Source: Sporosarcina luteola (GTDB taxonomy: Bacteria; Bacillota; Bacilli; Bacillales_A; Planococcaceae). Taken from it: a stretch of DNA of 64,000 nucleotides. The notes beneath the pieces are model-generated. The model was given only the letters and a program-made list of their open reading frames with translations, did not search any database and was not told the origin of the DNA. Of this stretch, positions 16,432 to 25,605 are shown one piece after another. The DNA is taken from positions 1 to 64,000 of the forward strand of contig NZ_BJYL01000027.1 in NCBI RefSeq assembly GCF_007991495.1, given 5' to 3'. Both the position numbers and the translations under genes were made by a program. How positions within the stretch are numbered: position 1 is the stretch's first letter; every line of letters starts with the position of its first letter.

Positions 16432-16758
16432 CTATCGGGCATGATCTGCTCGCTGACTTTTCAGCCACATTACAAACTTGAAAATCCCGTCTACAACGAC
16501 AACCACTCCCCAAACAGCTGTCACATAGTTTAGATGTTCACTCGAATAGATTAGAAACTGATTGAAAAAAGGATGAAGAAAAGCTACGACTTTCTCTCCT
16601 GCTTTATTTAAATTTAGGATATTCCAAAACCGAGAGCCGTCAGTTAACAAGAAAAGGATTTGAAAGACGACAAAAGCTGTAAGGTGAAGCAGCCATTTAG
16701 CAATGTTGCTGCTAAAGAATGGCCGTGCCGACCTCTTCGGGTTTTCCGCCCCATGCAT
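16432..16758 (-). CDS. small membrane protein coupled to the ABC permease
   Basis: 108 residues. I chose the ATG at 16758: it overlaps the stop of the permease gene by one base (TAATG) and has GAAGGAG at the right distance. A longer frame to 16848 lies inside the permease. There are two or three hydrophobic helices (about 20-40, 62-72 and 78-98). I do not recognise a family. The position suggests an accessory subunit of the GntR-controlled ABC system upstream. Confidence 0.6.
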   Translation of the reverse strand: MHGAENPKRSARPFFSSNIAKWLLHLTAFVVFQILFLLTDGSRFWNILNLNKAGEKVVAFLHPFFNQFLIYSSEHLNYVTAVWGVVVVVDGIFKFVMWLKSQRADHAR

Positions 16759-17375
16759 TATAAAAGCTCCTTCGCTTTGTAGATTTTTATCGACAGTCCC
16801 CATGAAATTCCATACGAGACTAGAGAGACTGCGGTTGCCGTGCTCCAAAATAATCCTTCGCCCATCGATTGGACAATCATTGTATTTTCAATTAACCATA
16901 TATACGAGTAATAAAGTACATGCACACCCGCGATAACGAAAAGGATTGAAAGAATCACTAGGATGAAAACAGCATTTCTCTGTGCGAATGTGTAGAATAG
17001 AGGAAAGAAGATGCTGCCTGAAATGAGCAATAAGACAAAGCTGCCGACCAATTCTTGCCATAGGACGGTGTTCCATCCGCCGTGCAATACAAATTCAACC
17101 GTCACAGTAACGACTGTCATGATTAGCGTTACAACGAGCAAGCTAAAGTATCGCGCACTCACAATTTCACTCCTTGTGAATGGCAAGGAATTCCATAACT
17201 TATGCCCGTTCGCCTGTTCATCGTAATAAAAGGAATACATCGTTACGATGGCACTCATAAGGGCGATGACAAAAAATATGTCTTTATTGAAATACATGAA
17301 AAAGACGAGCATTGCAAAATAGATGAGCCATGACAATTTATGAATGTATAAGTCTTTTTTAATCAACTGCAGCAA
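16758..17375 (-). CDS. ABC-2-type transporter permease (YtrC/D-like)
   Basis: 205 residues with six predicted membrane helices. The N-terminal MLQLIKKDLYIHKLSWLIYF and the loop YYDEQANGHKLWNSLPFTRSEIVSARYFS are typical of the ABC-2 permeases that pair with YtrB-type ATPases. It overlaps the ATPase gene by 17 nt. It presumably exports a cell-envelope-active compound or flips a lipid intermediate; the real substrate is unknown. Confidence 0.85.
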   Translation of the reverse strand: MLQLIKKDLYIHKLSWLIYFAMLVFFMYFNKDIFFVIALMSAIVTMYSFYYDEQANGHKLWNSLPFTRSEIVSARYFSLLVVTLIMTVVTVTVEFVLHGGWNTVLWQELVGSFVLLLISGSIFFPLFYTFAQRNAVFILVILSILFVIAGVHVLYYSYIWLIENTMIVQSMGEGLFWSTATAVSLVSYGISWGLSIKIYKAKELL

Positions 17376-18243
17376 CAGTCTTCCCTCCTTGTGAGTAATA
17401 CATAATGTCTTCTAAACTCGCTTTTTCGATGACGACATTCGCACCAAACAACATTTCCACTGCAACAGCATCTGATGTAAGTGCCTCGAAACCAGCACCC
17501 GTCTTTTTTACAGAGAGGAAATACTGTTCCGTATCGCTGTCGAGCAGCTCAATTCCACCGCGCACAAGGGCATAATTCTCTTCAATGTCATGCATTTCCT
17601 TAGAGAAAACAATTTTCCCCTTTTCAACGTACGTAATATAATCTGCAATGGACGATAAGTCGCTCATGATATGGGTAGATAAGATGATTGTTTTATTACC
17701 ATCCAACATGATGTCTTGCATAATTTCCAGAAACTCTCTTCGAAAGACCGGGTCGAGGCCAGCTGTCGGTTCGTCCATGATGAATAAGTCTGCATGGTGA
17801 GAAAGCGCAATGGCAAGGGTCGCTTTCATTTTCATTCCTTTTGAAAAAGATTTCATTTTTTGCTTAAGAGGGAGTTCAAACATCTCGCAATACTGATGGA
17901 ACAAGGCGTCATCCCATTGCCGATAGCATGGTGCGATGATTTTCCTCTGGTCGTGTAACGTTAGTTCATCATAGAGAACATCCTCGCTAAAAATAAAGCC
18001 GATTCGATCTTTAATGTTTTTCTCGCTAGATGAATAGTCCATTCCGAATACGCGAACATCTCCGGAATCAGGCTGTTGCAAGTTCAACATCATTTTGATG
18101 ATGGTGGACTTTCCTGCTCCATTCGAACCGATGATGCCAGTAACGAAACCTTTTTTAAACGCCAACGACACATCGGACACTTGAAACCGATCGAAAGATT
18201 TATTAACATTTTTCAGCTCGATTACATGTTCCACATCAATCAC
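17359..18243 (-). CDS. ABC transporter ATP-binding protein (YtrB-like)
   Basis: 294 residues. Walker A is GSNGAGKST (about 38-46), Walker B LFIMDEPTAGLDP, switch His in STHIMSD. The signature is FSKGMKMKATLAIAL, i.e. LSGGQ replaced by FSKGM, as is common in drug-exporter ATPases (BcrA/YtrB group). The C-terminal 70 residues form an accessory domain. It sits between the GntR regulator (4-nt overlap upstream) and the permease. Confidence 0.9.
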   Translation of the reverse strand: MIDVEHVIELKNVNKSFDRFQVSDVSLAFKKGFVTGIIGSNGAGKSTIIKMMLNLQQPDSGDVRVFGMDYSSSEKNIKDRIGFIFSEDVLYDELTLHDQRKIIAPCYRQWDDALFHQYCEMFELPLKQKMKSFSKGMKMKATLAIALSHHADLFIMDEPTAGLDPVFRREFLEIMQDIMLDGNKTIILSTHIMSDLSSIADYITYVEKGKIVFSKEMHDIEENYALVRGGIELLDSDTEQYFLSVKKTGAGFEALTSDAVAVEMLFGANVVIEKASLEDIMYYSQGGKTVAAVD

Positions 18244-18611
18244 TCCTCATATAAAATCGTCATCCATTCTTTCAGTTCTTTCAGCGATAACCCAATCTCT
18301 TTGCTATTGGCAATTACTTCGGTCAGCTTTTCCTCAATGGCGGTCAATTTCTTTTCTTTGATCATTTCCATATTTTGTTCCGCGATAAAAGAGCCTTTAC
18401 CGATGATGGAATAAATGTATCCCTCTTTCTCCAACTCCTCATACGCCCGTTTCGTCGTAATGACGCTTATATGTAAATCCTTTGCAAGCTGCCGCATGGA
18501 AGGGAGGACATCGCCTTCTTTTAATTCTCCGGATAAAACCATTTTTTTGATTTGATCTTTGATTTGATTATAAATAGGCTCCTTTGAGCTATTGGAAATT
18601 AAAATATGCAT
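18240..18611 (-). CDS. GntR-family repressor, YtrA subfamily
   Basis: 123 residues. A winged-helix domain (about 8-75) has the GntR signature EGDVLPSMRQLAKDLHISVITTKRAYEELEKEGYI. Only a short two-helix C-terminal tail follows, which is the YtrA subfamily layout. Members repress their own ABC-transporter operon and respond to cell-wall antibiotics. Here it is the first gene of a four-gene operon (regulator, ATPase, permease, small membrane protein), with a palindrome at 18634-18658 upstream. Confidence 0.9.
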   Translation of the reverse strand: MHILISNSSKEPIYNQIKDQIKKMVLSGELKEGDVLPSMRQLAKDLHISVITTKRAYEELEKEGYIYSIIGKGSFIAEQNMEMIKEKKLTAIEEKLTEVIANSKEIGLSLKELKEWMTILYEE

Positions 18612-18633
18612 ACCGGCCCTCCTTTACTGTTAG

Positions 18634-18658
18634 TTGTGTATATAAACACTATATACAA
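18634..18658 (-). promoter_or_regulatory. candidate operator of the YtrA-like repressor
   Basis: An inverted repeat, TTGTGTATATA - AACAC - TATATACAA, spans the promoter region 23-47 nt upstream of the repressor start. YtrA-type regulators bind dyads with TGT/ACA ends in their own promoters, so autoregulation through this site is likely. Confidence 0.55.
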
Positions 18659-18749
18659 TATATACGCAAAAAGCAATTAAATTATGTTCATGTTCCGTTC
18701 ATGTTGGGCGTTTATTATAACGGTATAACGAATTACGGAGGCGATTTTG

Positions 18750-19781
18750 ATGAACATAGCATGGAAAGAAATGAAGAAGAACAAAGCGAAGTTTTTAATT
18801 CTCGGATCGATCATTTTCCTCGTCAGCTTTTTGACGTTTATTATTTCGGGTTTGGCAAATGGCTTGTCGCAAGATAATGCGGCGCTTATTAAGGATATGC
18901 CGGCCGGTCAATTTTACTTGAATGACGAGGCGAAGCAGACGTACAACCTATCGAAAATAGAATCTGATCTGCAAGAACAGATTGTAGAAGAGAATCCGGG
19001 TGCAGCTGCCTTTTCAGTTCAAATGGGATTTGTCAATGACGCGGAGGATAAGCAGCATAGCGTTGCGTTTGTCACGTCGACCGAGTCAGATGCATTTGAA
19101 TCGGTACAAGAAGGTGAAATCATTTTGGACAGTTCTCTCCAGGACGAAGGCATCGCAGTCGGTGATGTGTTGACAAACAATCAGTTCAGCGGTGAATTCA
19201 TCGTTAAGGGATTTGTAGACAAAAAGAAATACAGCCACGCGCCGGTAGCTTATATCAACATGAATAACTATCAGGAGATTTACCGTGTCATGGAAATGCA
19301 GGCGATTTTCATCCCTGGTAAGGACGCTCCTTCGTTCAGTGGTCTCGAGTCGTTCTCGAATAAATCATTTTTGAATGCCATTCCGAGCTACAGTGCAGAA
19401 CAAATGTCGCTTAACATGATCATCTGGTTCCTCGTCGTCATTAGCGGCATGCTGTTCGCGATTTTCTTCTATATGATGAACGTCCAGAAAATCGGATTGT
19501 ACGGTATCTTAAAAGCGATTGGTATGAAGACGATTGCTTTGTTCAGAATGATTTGGATGCAAATGATGGTCATTACAATTGTCGCTCTTGCGCTTAGCGT
19601 GGGGCTTAGCCAATTGTTCAATGTATTGGCGCCGGCGGGAATGCCGTTCCACTTGACGATTGATACAGTAATGATGTTATCGGCTGTATTCCTCGTTGTC
19701 GGTTTTATCGGGGCGACGATTTCAGGCTTCCAAATTAAAAAAATTGAACCGCTTCAAGCGATTCAACAAGGAGAGATGTAA
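18750..19781 (+). CDS. FtsX/MacB-type ABC transporter permease
   Basis: 343 residues from ATG 18750 (GGAGGCG upstream). Topology: one N-terminal helix (about 15-38), an extracytoplasmic domain of about 190 residues, then three helices (about 225-250, 270-295, 305-330). This is the four-helix type VII (MacB/LolCE/DevC) arrangement. The cytoplasmic coupling region is GLYGILKAIGMKTIALFRMIWMQ. These transporters do mechanotransmission across the membrane rather than classical transport. The ATPase gene follows after 1 nt. Confidence 0.85.
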   Translation: MNIAWKEMKKNKAKFLILGSIIFLVSFLTFIISGLANGLSQDNAALIKDMPAGQFYLNDEAKQTYNLSKIESDLQEQIVEENPGAAAFSVQMGFVNDAEDKQHSVAFVTSTESDAFESVQEGEIILDSSLQDEGIAVGDVLTNNQFSGEFIVKGFVDKKKYSHAPVAYINMNNYQEIYRVMEMQAIFIPGKDAPSFSGLESFSNKSFLNAIPSYSAEQMSLNMIIWFLVVISGMLFAIFFYMMNVQKIGLYGILKAIGMKTIALFRMIWMQMMVITIVALALSVGLSQLFNVLAPAGMPFHLTIDTVMMLSAVFLVVGFIGATISGFQIKKIEPLQAIQQGEM

Positions 19782-19782
19782 G

Positions 19783-20463
19783 ATGGCGAACTTTCTTATA
19801 GAAGATGTCACGAAGTCGTTTACGAATGGTGAAGTGGAGGAACAGATTTTGAAAGGTGTCAATCTCACCTTGAAGGAAGGGGAGATTACAGCGCTTGTCG
19901 GTCCGTCGGGTTCCGGCAAGTCGACAATCCTGACGATTGCGGCGGGACTGCAAAAAGCGTCGAATGGGAAGATTCTATTTGAAACGAAAGATATGACGAA
20001 GATGTCCCAGGAGGAAATCCGCGAAGTACGGGCGACAGAATTCGGATTCGTCTTTCAATCGTCCCATCTAGTTCCGTTTTTGACAGTGGAGGAGCAGCTG
20101 TTGTTAATGCTCGATGTTTCCGAATCAAAGCTAAGCAAGCGGGAACAGGTGAAAGAAGTTGAGAAGATATTGAAGCTAGTCGAGATGAATCATCGGAAAG
20201 ATGCCTATCCGGCTTCATTATCAGGAGGGGAACGGCAGCGGATCGCCATAGCCCGAGCAATTATTCATCAGCCGAAAATATTATTCGCCGATGAGCCGAC
20301 CGCAAGCCTCGATACGAAACGTTCAAAGGATGTAATGGAATTGCTTCGAGAACTTACAAAAACGTTGAATCTGACAACGTTGATGGTCACTCATGACGAA
20401 GAGATGCTTCCTTATTCAGACCGGATTATTACGATGAGGGATGGGTATATTGTTGGTGAATAA
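19783..20463 (+). CDS. MacB/LolD-type ABC transporter ATP-binding protein
   Basis: 226 residues. I chose ATG 19783 (AGGAGAG upstream); a longer frame from 19696 lies inside the permease gene. Walker A GPSGSGKST, signature LSGGERQRIAIARAI, Walker B ILFADEPTASLDT and switch VTHDEEM are all intact. The length fits the LolD/MacB ATPase group, and the adjacent FtsX-type permease completes the exporter. No periplasmic-adaptor-like gene is adjacent. Confidence 0.9.
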   Translation: MANFLIEDVTKSFTNGEVEEQILKGVNLTLKEGEITALVGPSGSGKSTILTIAAGLQKASNGKILFETKDMTKMSQEEIREVRATEFGFVFQSSHLVPFLTVEEQLLLMLDVSESKLSKREQVKEVEKILKLVEMNHRKDAYPASLSGGERQRIAIARAIIHQPKILFADEPTASLDTKRSKDVMELLRELTKTLNLTTLMVTHDEEMLPYSDRIITMRDGYIVGE

Positions 20464-20501
20464 TACAGGTTGCCGTTTTATCCGGTAATTAAATAGACAA
20501 A

Positions 20502-20539
20502 GGGGAACCCGTGCGAGAGTGGCATGGGTTCCTTTTTTT
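20502..20539 (+). terminator. intrinsic terminator of the MacB-type operon
   Basis: GGGAACCC pairs with GGGTTCC(C) around a 15-nt loop, followed by seven T. Confidence 0.8.
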
Positions 20540-20654
20540 GTATTGTCGCTAGGAGCAGCCGGCCATCCGGCATGATTTTAATTCCCTTCAAGTAAAGTGC
20601 TATAATTAACTTATAGAACTACAAACTGGCCATTACATGAAAGGGGGAAGTACC

Positions 20655-21887
20655 GTGAAGCTGGATCGTTTGCGTAAGTCATTTGACGAGCTTGCAAGAT
20701 TTACAGATGAGGGAGAGGGTATCAATCGGCTCGCTTACACAGACACCGAACGAAATGCACGAAATTTATTAATGGAGCAATTTGAACATGCTGGATTGAC
20801 GGTACGCACCGACTATGCGGGAAATGTCATTGCGCGTCGGGAGGGAAGGTCTCCCGATTTACCGGTTGTCGCGACAGGCTCACATATTGACTCCGTCTAT
20901 GCTGCGGGTGAATTTGACGGAACGGCGGGAGTCCTTGTTGCACTTGAAGTCATGCGTTCTCTCGCGGATGAGGGAGTGGAAACCAGGCATCCGCTTGAGG
21001 TGATCATATTCGCTTGCGAGGAATCCGCTCGTTTCGGTGCTTCGACTTTAGGAAGCAAAGCGATGACAGGCTGTTTAGACCCCGTATATACGCGGTCGCT
21101 TACTGACAAAAACGGCATTACGCTTATGCAGGCATTTAGGGAGAACGACCTTGACTTGGAAGAAGTCCACTTGGCTGAGCGCTTTCCGGATGAATTCAAA
21201 GCATTTGTCGAGCTGCATGTTGAACAGGGACCGGTGCTCGAAAGGCAAGAAGCGGCAATTGGTGTCGTGTCAGCCATTGCTGCACCGATCCGCTTTCACG
21301 TGCACGTCGGCGGGACAGCAGATCATTCAGGAACGACGCCAATGGATTACCGTCATGATGCTTTACTGGGCGGGGCGGAAATTGCACTTGCAGTTGAACG
21401 GGCGGCACTCGCGGAGCTTGAGCACGGAACAGTGGGCACGGTAGGTGTATTTTCTGTGCAGCCAGGTGCGATGAATGTCGTGCCGGGCGCAGCAGATTTG
21501 TACGTCGACATTCGAGGAACGAGCCGTGAATCACGAAAACGGGTAGTTGACGCACTTGAAAATGCTGTCAATGAAGTAGCGAAAGCGCGCAGCTTGGACA
21601 TTTGGATGGATGAGATGTCGAGAGAAGAACCAGTAAAGATGGATGGCACAATCGTTGTTGAATTAAAAGGGGTTTGTGAAGAAAGAGGAGTGTCGTGGCT
21701 CGACATGCCGAGCGGTGCGGGACATGATTCCATGAATATGGCGACGCTCTGTCCGACGGGAATGATTTTTGTTCCATCAAAAGGCGGAATCAGCCATAAT
21801 CCGGAAGAATATACATCGATGGAACAGCTAATGGAGGGGGCGGAAGTGTTGCGTACCTTCATGCTCAAGCAAGCGAAAGTGTTTTAA
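20655..21887 (+). CDS. M20-family Zn-dependent hydrolase (N-carbamoyl-amino-acid hydrolase / hydantoinase type)
   Basis: 410 residues from GTG 20655 (AAAGGGGGAAG upstream). Metal-binding motifs of the carbamoylase/allantoate amidohydrolase branch are visible in order: GSHIDSV, EFDGTAGV, CEESARFG, ELHVEQGP and, near the end, ISHNPEEYT. The dimerisation (lid) domain lies at about 215-330 (GGTADHSGTTPMDYRHDA). It probably hydrolyses N-carbamoyl amino acids or ureido compounds. No hydantoinase or purine-catabolic neighbour is present to fix the substrate. Monocistronic. Confidence 0.85.
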   Translation: MKLDRLRKSFDELARFTDEGEGINRLAYTDTERNARNLLMEQFEHAGLTVRTDYAGNVIARREGRSPDLPVVATGSHIDSVYAAGEFDGTAGVLVALEVMRSLADEGVETRHPLEVIIFACEESARFGASTLGSKAMTGCLDPVYTRSLTDKNGITLMQAFRENDLDLEEVHLAERFPDEFKAFVELHVEQGPVLERQEAAIGVVSAIAAPIRFHVHVGGTADHSGTTPMDYRHDALLGGAEIALAVERAALAELEHGTVGTVGVFSVQPGAMNVVPGAADLYVDIRGTSRESRKRVVDALENAVNEVAKARSLDIWMDEMSREEPVKMDGTIVVELKGVCEERGVSWLDMPSGAGHDSMNMATLCPTGMIFVPSKGGISHNPEEYTSMEQLMEGAEVLRTFMLKQAKVF

Positions 21888-21935
21888 CGAAAAAGGAAGC
21901 CTATCTGTCATTGATGGGCTTCCTTTTCGTTTTTT
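21886..21935. terminator. bidirectional terminator
   Basis: AACGAAAAAGGAAGCC pairs with GGGCTTCCTTTTCGTT, followed by T on the plus strand. Convergent genes end on both sides. Confidence 0.85.
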
Positions 21936-22767
21936 CATGTGCACATCTCTCCAATTCTTCATAGAAGCGTTCAGATACTTTACGCTCAAGCCGAATAGCC
22001 ATTACCAAACTGAACTTATGCAGGCCCATCATAAGAATACCTGATAGCATTTGGTCGTATTTTGAGTTGAATGGCCAAGGTAATATACTTTGAAACGTTT
22101 CTGATAAGTCCGGCGCACAAAGGTGTACAGCCAATTGGGATAAGAATGGATTGCTCGTATTCTCCAAGAAAGCGGAACCGATAAATAAAAGACAGGCCGG
22201 CGTAATCGCAATTCCACTAATGAAGGCATATCGTTTCATTTTACAAGTACATATACGCAGCAATGGATCGGGCGATGCAATCGGTCTCCACATGCTGAAT
22301 GAAAGGGCGAACAAGAGGAGTAAATAGATGCTTTTAAAAGCTGGATGACCGATAAGAAATGTCAGGATAACAGGGATGTGATAGAGAAGGAAGAGTACCG
22401 CAAATGTATAGAGGGCAATGTTTGAAGGAACGTAAATATTCTTTAGCCATCTGGGGATCTGTAAACGTTGTGGAAGTTGAAGCAGTTGCTCAGGTATGCC
22501 TAACATGAGGAGCGGAGGAATAAAAAAGAAAAGAATGCTCATTTGTACCATATGCAAACTGAATGATACATGACTGACGACTGCAAATGGACTGGCGACA
22601 GTGAACACTAGCAATGCATAGCCTCCAACAAAAGAGAGGATCTGCAGGTGAGTTATTTCCGTTTTGGCAAATCGGTGGACAGCAGACATATAAATGACAG
22701 CCATACAGGCAAGGACAATGAGCATCGGAAAATTCCATGTGAATGTGTCAATGAGAAGTAACTCCAA
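21901..22767 (-). CDS. ctaG: cytochrome c oxidase assembly factor CtaG
   Basis: 288 residues, start TTG 22767 (an AGGAG lies about 11 nt upstream, so the start is uncertain). There are about seven membrane helices. It matches the caa3_CtaG family: SPFAVVSHVSFSLHMVQMSILFFFIPPLLMLGIP with the conserved His residues, and MGLHKFSLVMAIRLERKVSE near the end. In Bacillus, CtaG is needed for formation of active caa3 oxidase (copper site assembly). Here it is detached from the ctaCDEF cluster. Confidence 0.85.
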   Translation of the reverse strand: MELLLIDTFTWNFPMLIVLACMAVIYMSAVHRFAKTEITHLQILSFVGGYALLVFTVASPFAVVSHVSFSLHMVQMSILFFFIPPLLMLGIPEQLLQLPQRLQIPRWLKNIYVPSNIALYTFAVLFLLYHIPVILTFLIGHPAFKSIYLLLLFALSFSMWRPIASPDPLLRICTCKMKRYAFISGIAITPACLLFIGSAFLENTSNPFLSQLAVHLCAPDLSETFQSILPWPFNSKYDQMLSGILMMGLHKFSLVMAIRLERKVSERFYEELERCAHEKTKRKPINDR

Positions 22768-22924
22768 GCCCGCCAGTTCTCCTACTCCCTTCTTTCCAAT
22801 CGCACTATTAGAGTGTATGAGATAGTGGAAACGTATTATGCATTTGGAAAGAATTGTTCAATAGCGACACCAGGGTTTTCATTCAACATATACTGTAAGG
22901 ACCGTAACAAAGGAGGCAAATCCA

Positions 22925-23332
22925 ATGTATTATTGGTATAACCCTTACCTCGTCCATGCAGCGTATCCGCCAAGTGTCCGACACATTTCTCCCCCGGCCA
23001 TTATGGGCAATATGATCGCAATGCCTACAGGAAAGAATTCGTATCCCGCCGTTAACACAAATCATTTCCGGAATTCTGCAAAGCAATCTATGGATTTGAT
23101 GAAACAAGCTAACTTACTCGTCACCAAAATTACGGAATCCGATACATTCAGGAATGAATTGATGATGACCGCACAAGCGTCCAACCAGAAAAAAGTAGAT
23201 GAGATGATTACGACAGCAGGGATCACCACTTCATTCGAAACAAAATTCACACCTGATGGAATCGGCATCCATTTTCAAAACAAAACTGAAGAAGGCGTCT
23301 GTTGTGAATTGATCCTCATCCTTCATTGGTAG
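22925..23332 (+). CDS. YuzC-like protein, probable inner spore coat
   Basis: 135 residues from ATG 22925 (AAAGGAGG 8-15 nt upstream). A Tyr/Pro-rich start (YYWYNPYLVHAAYPP) is followed by a helical middle with RNSAKQSMDLMKQANLLVTKI and TAQASNQKKVDEMI. A strand-rich end follows with FTPDGIGIHFQNK and CCELILILHW. From memory this is the layout of B. subtilis YuzC, an inner coat protein. A CATATACT box at 22886-22893 resembles a mother-cell (sigma-E/K) -10 element, but I see no good -35. Confidence 0.5.
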   Translation: MYYWYNPYLVHAAYPPSVRHISPPAIMGNMIAMPTGKNSYPAVNTNHFRNSAKQSMDLMKQANLLVTKITESDTFRNELMMTAQASNQKKVDEMITTAGITTSFETKFTPDGIGIHFQNKTEEGVCCELILILHW

Positions 23333-23455
23333 TGGAGTGAGTATGACGCATACTGCTACAAGCAATTCGTCCCACTTCTAACGGAGCCTCTTTCATTGGT
23401 ATAATGGTGAGAGAACTAGCAGAGGCTTGCATGCTGAGGAAGGTGGGGTGAAATT

Positions 23456-24076
23456 ATGAATGAGGAAAAATGGAAGGAACAGTTGCTTATTAATGATAAG
23501 TTATTCATCGGTGAGACGACGGCTTTCCGTTCGTCCATTTTGATCCCACTCGTCCAAGTGGAAGGGGAATGGTCTGTGTTGTTCGAAGTCCGAGCGTCTA
23601 CAATGAGAAGGCAGCCCGGTGATATTTGTTTTCCTGGCGGCCGGATCGATCCCACAGACGAATCTCCTCTTTTCGCAGCATTGCGGGAAACGCATGAAGA
23701 GCTTGGGGTGAACCCTGAAACTGTCGAAGTGCTAGGGCCATTAAGTCCGTACATTGCTTCTCCGTCATTTGTCGTCTATCCGTTCGCAGGAATTATAGAT
23801 TATAAGGAAATCATTCGTTCCTACAATAAAAACGAGGTCGAAGAAGTATTTACCGTGCCGCTTCAATGGCTGCTTGAGCACGAGCCGTATATGCATGAAG
23901 TTCAAGTGGATTTATCGCCTTGTTCGAACTTTCCATACGAGAAAATCAGGAATGGTGAGAACTACCAATGGAGAGCGCGTTCTGTGGAAGAATGGTTTTT
24001 CGAGTATAACTCTTACACGATTTGGGGAATGACCGCAAGGATCTTGAAGCATTTTATTGATGTTATACGTGAATAG
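23456..24076 (+). CDS. Nudix hydrolase, probable CoA pyrophosphatase (YeaB/NudL type)
   Basis: 206 residues from ATG 23456 (GGTGGGGTG upstream). The Nudix region FPGGRIDPTDESPLFAALRETHEELGV carries the metal-binding RETHEE core. It also has the one-residue-longer GGR...D spacing that marks the CoA-pyrophosphatase branch. The upstream signature VLFEVRASTMRRQPGDICFPGG (LLTxRs..LRxHxGqiaFPGG-like) supports this. It would cut CoA and acyl-CoA to acyl-phosphopantetheine and 3',5'-ADP. Monocistronic, convergent with the next gene. Confidence 0.85.
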   Translation: MNEEKWKEQLLINDKLFIGETTAFRSSILIPLVQVEGEWSVLFEVRASTMRRQPGDICFPGGRIDPTDESPLFAALRETHEELGVNPETVEVLGPLSPYIASPSFVVYPFAGIIDYKEIIRSYNKNEVEEVFTVPLQWLLEHEPYMHEVQVDLSPCSNFPYEKIRNGENYQWRARSVEEWFFEYNSYTIWGMTARILKHFIDVIRE

Positions 24077-24077
24077 A

Positions 24078-24124
24078 AAAAAGCGACATCCAGTCGGTTT
24101 AGCCTGCTGGATGTCGCTTTTCAT
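24078..24124. terminator. bidirectional terminator
   Basis: AAGCGACATCCAG pairs with CTGGATGTCGCTT over 13 bp. There are T tracts on both strands, between convergent genes. Confidence 0.9.
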
Positions 24125-25401
24125 TATTTCATCGGTAAGTCGAACGTCACCGATTTTTCTTTGAATAATTTTTTCGCGTTGCTGTCCTTTAATGGCCCGA
24201 ATTGAAGCTTCAATTCTTTATAAAGACCAAATTCGTCTTTACGGAAAAGGTAGACGGCTAAAATTTCCTCTGATTCCCCAGGCTGCAAGTCGCCATATTG
24301 CGTCGGTTCCAACATTCCTTGAGATGACATAGTGCCGCGGTTTTGGTCCAAGATTAATCGTTTTTCGATCAATAATTTCGTAATCGCTTCCTTACTGTCG
24401 TTCTTCACTTGGAATTTTGCTGTCAATGCAACGAGCGGTCCTTCACCGAAATTGACGAATCGGCCTTCATTCGCAGTTGTCGGCGTAATATCAGCATATT
24501 GAACGCCTTCAAGTGTAATGGTCACTTCATCAATTTTCTGTGTTTCATTTATATCTTCTTTTGAGAAAAATAGTTCTTTATCTGCAATCGTGTCTGTCAC
24601 CATTTTATCTGCATAAAGTGCAGCGCTTTTCGATGCTTTTTCAGCGCCTTTTTCATTGAATGGAACTTTGAAAATGGCTTCTTTCCCGATCCGTTTATTA
24701 AAATCGTCTTCCAGTGTAGGAATGTCGAATGTATATGTCGGGGCACTCAACCGTTCATACTGTGCTTTCGTCATTGTGTAAGATTGCAACCCAGTATATT
24801 TACCAGGAGCGTATTGGCGTCCGGCGTTGTCTTTATCGCCTTTCAGCCAATCTTCCCTATCAACGAGGCCGATTTTCATATATAAGTTTTCCGTGCCGTC
24901 ATCGGAAAGCATCATTGTGCTGGCGTTGTAAAATACATCTTCATCTAATTTGTTTTCAAATCCGAGTTTGAACGTAATGACATATCCTTCTTCTTCATCA
25001 TCGAAATTATATTTGGCCGATTCGTTCATATTTGAGACGTGGACAATTTGGTATTCTTCGATCGAAATCGTTACTTTATCCGAATAAGCATGTGTCAGGC
25101 CAGGGTTTGGATTCGTGTAGACGACCTCGACGTCGCCGCCCGTTTCTTCTTCTATTGTTGGATTAATGTTTTCGCCGGATTCACTCTGTGTCTTTTCAGC
25201 AGTGCCAGCTTCTTCTTCGTCTTCTATTTCTTCGGTTTTTTCTACCTCAATATTCTCATCTTCATTATTTTGCTCTTCTGCTTCATTTTCAGGTTGTTCT
25301 GCAGCAGCGACTTCTTCTTCCTTTTCCTTCTCTTGTCCACAAGCACCAAGGACGAGAACTGCCGCCAATATGCTGCCGCTCATCATTCGCCTCATATTCA
25401 T
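24124..25401 (-). CDS. DUF5068 lipoprotein
   Basis: 425 residues. I chose ATG 25401 (AAAGGAGCG upstream) rather than the frame start at 25434. The signal peptide ends in the lipobox LGAC (Cys about 21). An extremely acidic low-complexity linker follows (about 25-95, Glu/Gln/Asn repeats). Two similar domains of about 150 residues come next (VTISIEEYQIVHVSNMNES... and VTITLEGVQYADITP...), each like the DUF5068/DUF4352-type immunoglobulin-like fold. It is predicted to be anchored outside the membrane with the acidic spacer spanning the wall. Function unknown. Confidence 0.75.
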   Translation of the reverse strand: MNMRRMMSGSILAAVLVLGACGQEKEKEEEVAAAEQPENEAEEQNNEDENIEVEKTEEIEDEEEAGTAEKTQSESGENINPTIEEETGGDVEVVYTNPNPGLTHAYSDKVTISIEEYQIVHVSNMNESAKYNFDDEEEGYVITFKLGFENKLDEDVFYNASTMMLSDDGTENLYMKIGLVDREDWLKGDKDNAGRQYAPGKYTGLQSYTMTKAQYERLSAPTYTFDIPTLEDDFNKRIGKEAIFKVPFNEKGAEKASKSAALYADKMVTDTIADKELFFSKEDINETQKIDEVTITLEGVQYADITPTTANEGRFVNFGEGPLVALTAKFQVKNDSKEAITKLLIEKRLILDQNRGTMSSQGMLEPTQYGDLQPGESEEILAVYLFRKDEFGLYKELKLQFGPLKDSNAKKLFKEKSVTFDLPMK

Positions 25402-25605
25402 ATACTTTCGCTCCTTTGTAAATAGCTTTACCAAATTATTGTAGCAGTTTATTAATTAGCAAAAAGAACTGTTCTGAAAACAGTTCATAAGTGCATTATT
25501 TGGTGGAAAATTATGAGAGAAGTCCTGTGCGCAAAAAAGAACCTCAATGAGTAGATTCATGTTATAGTTAGAAAGTATATTTTACAAGTGAGTGGGTGAG
25601 TCAAC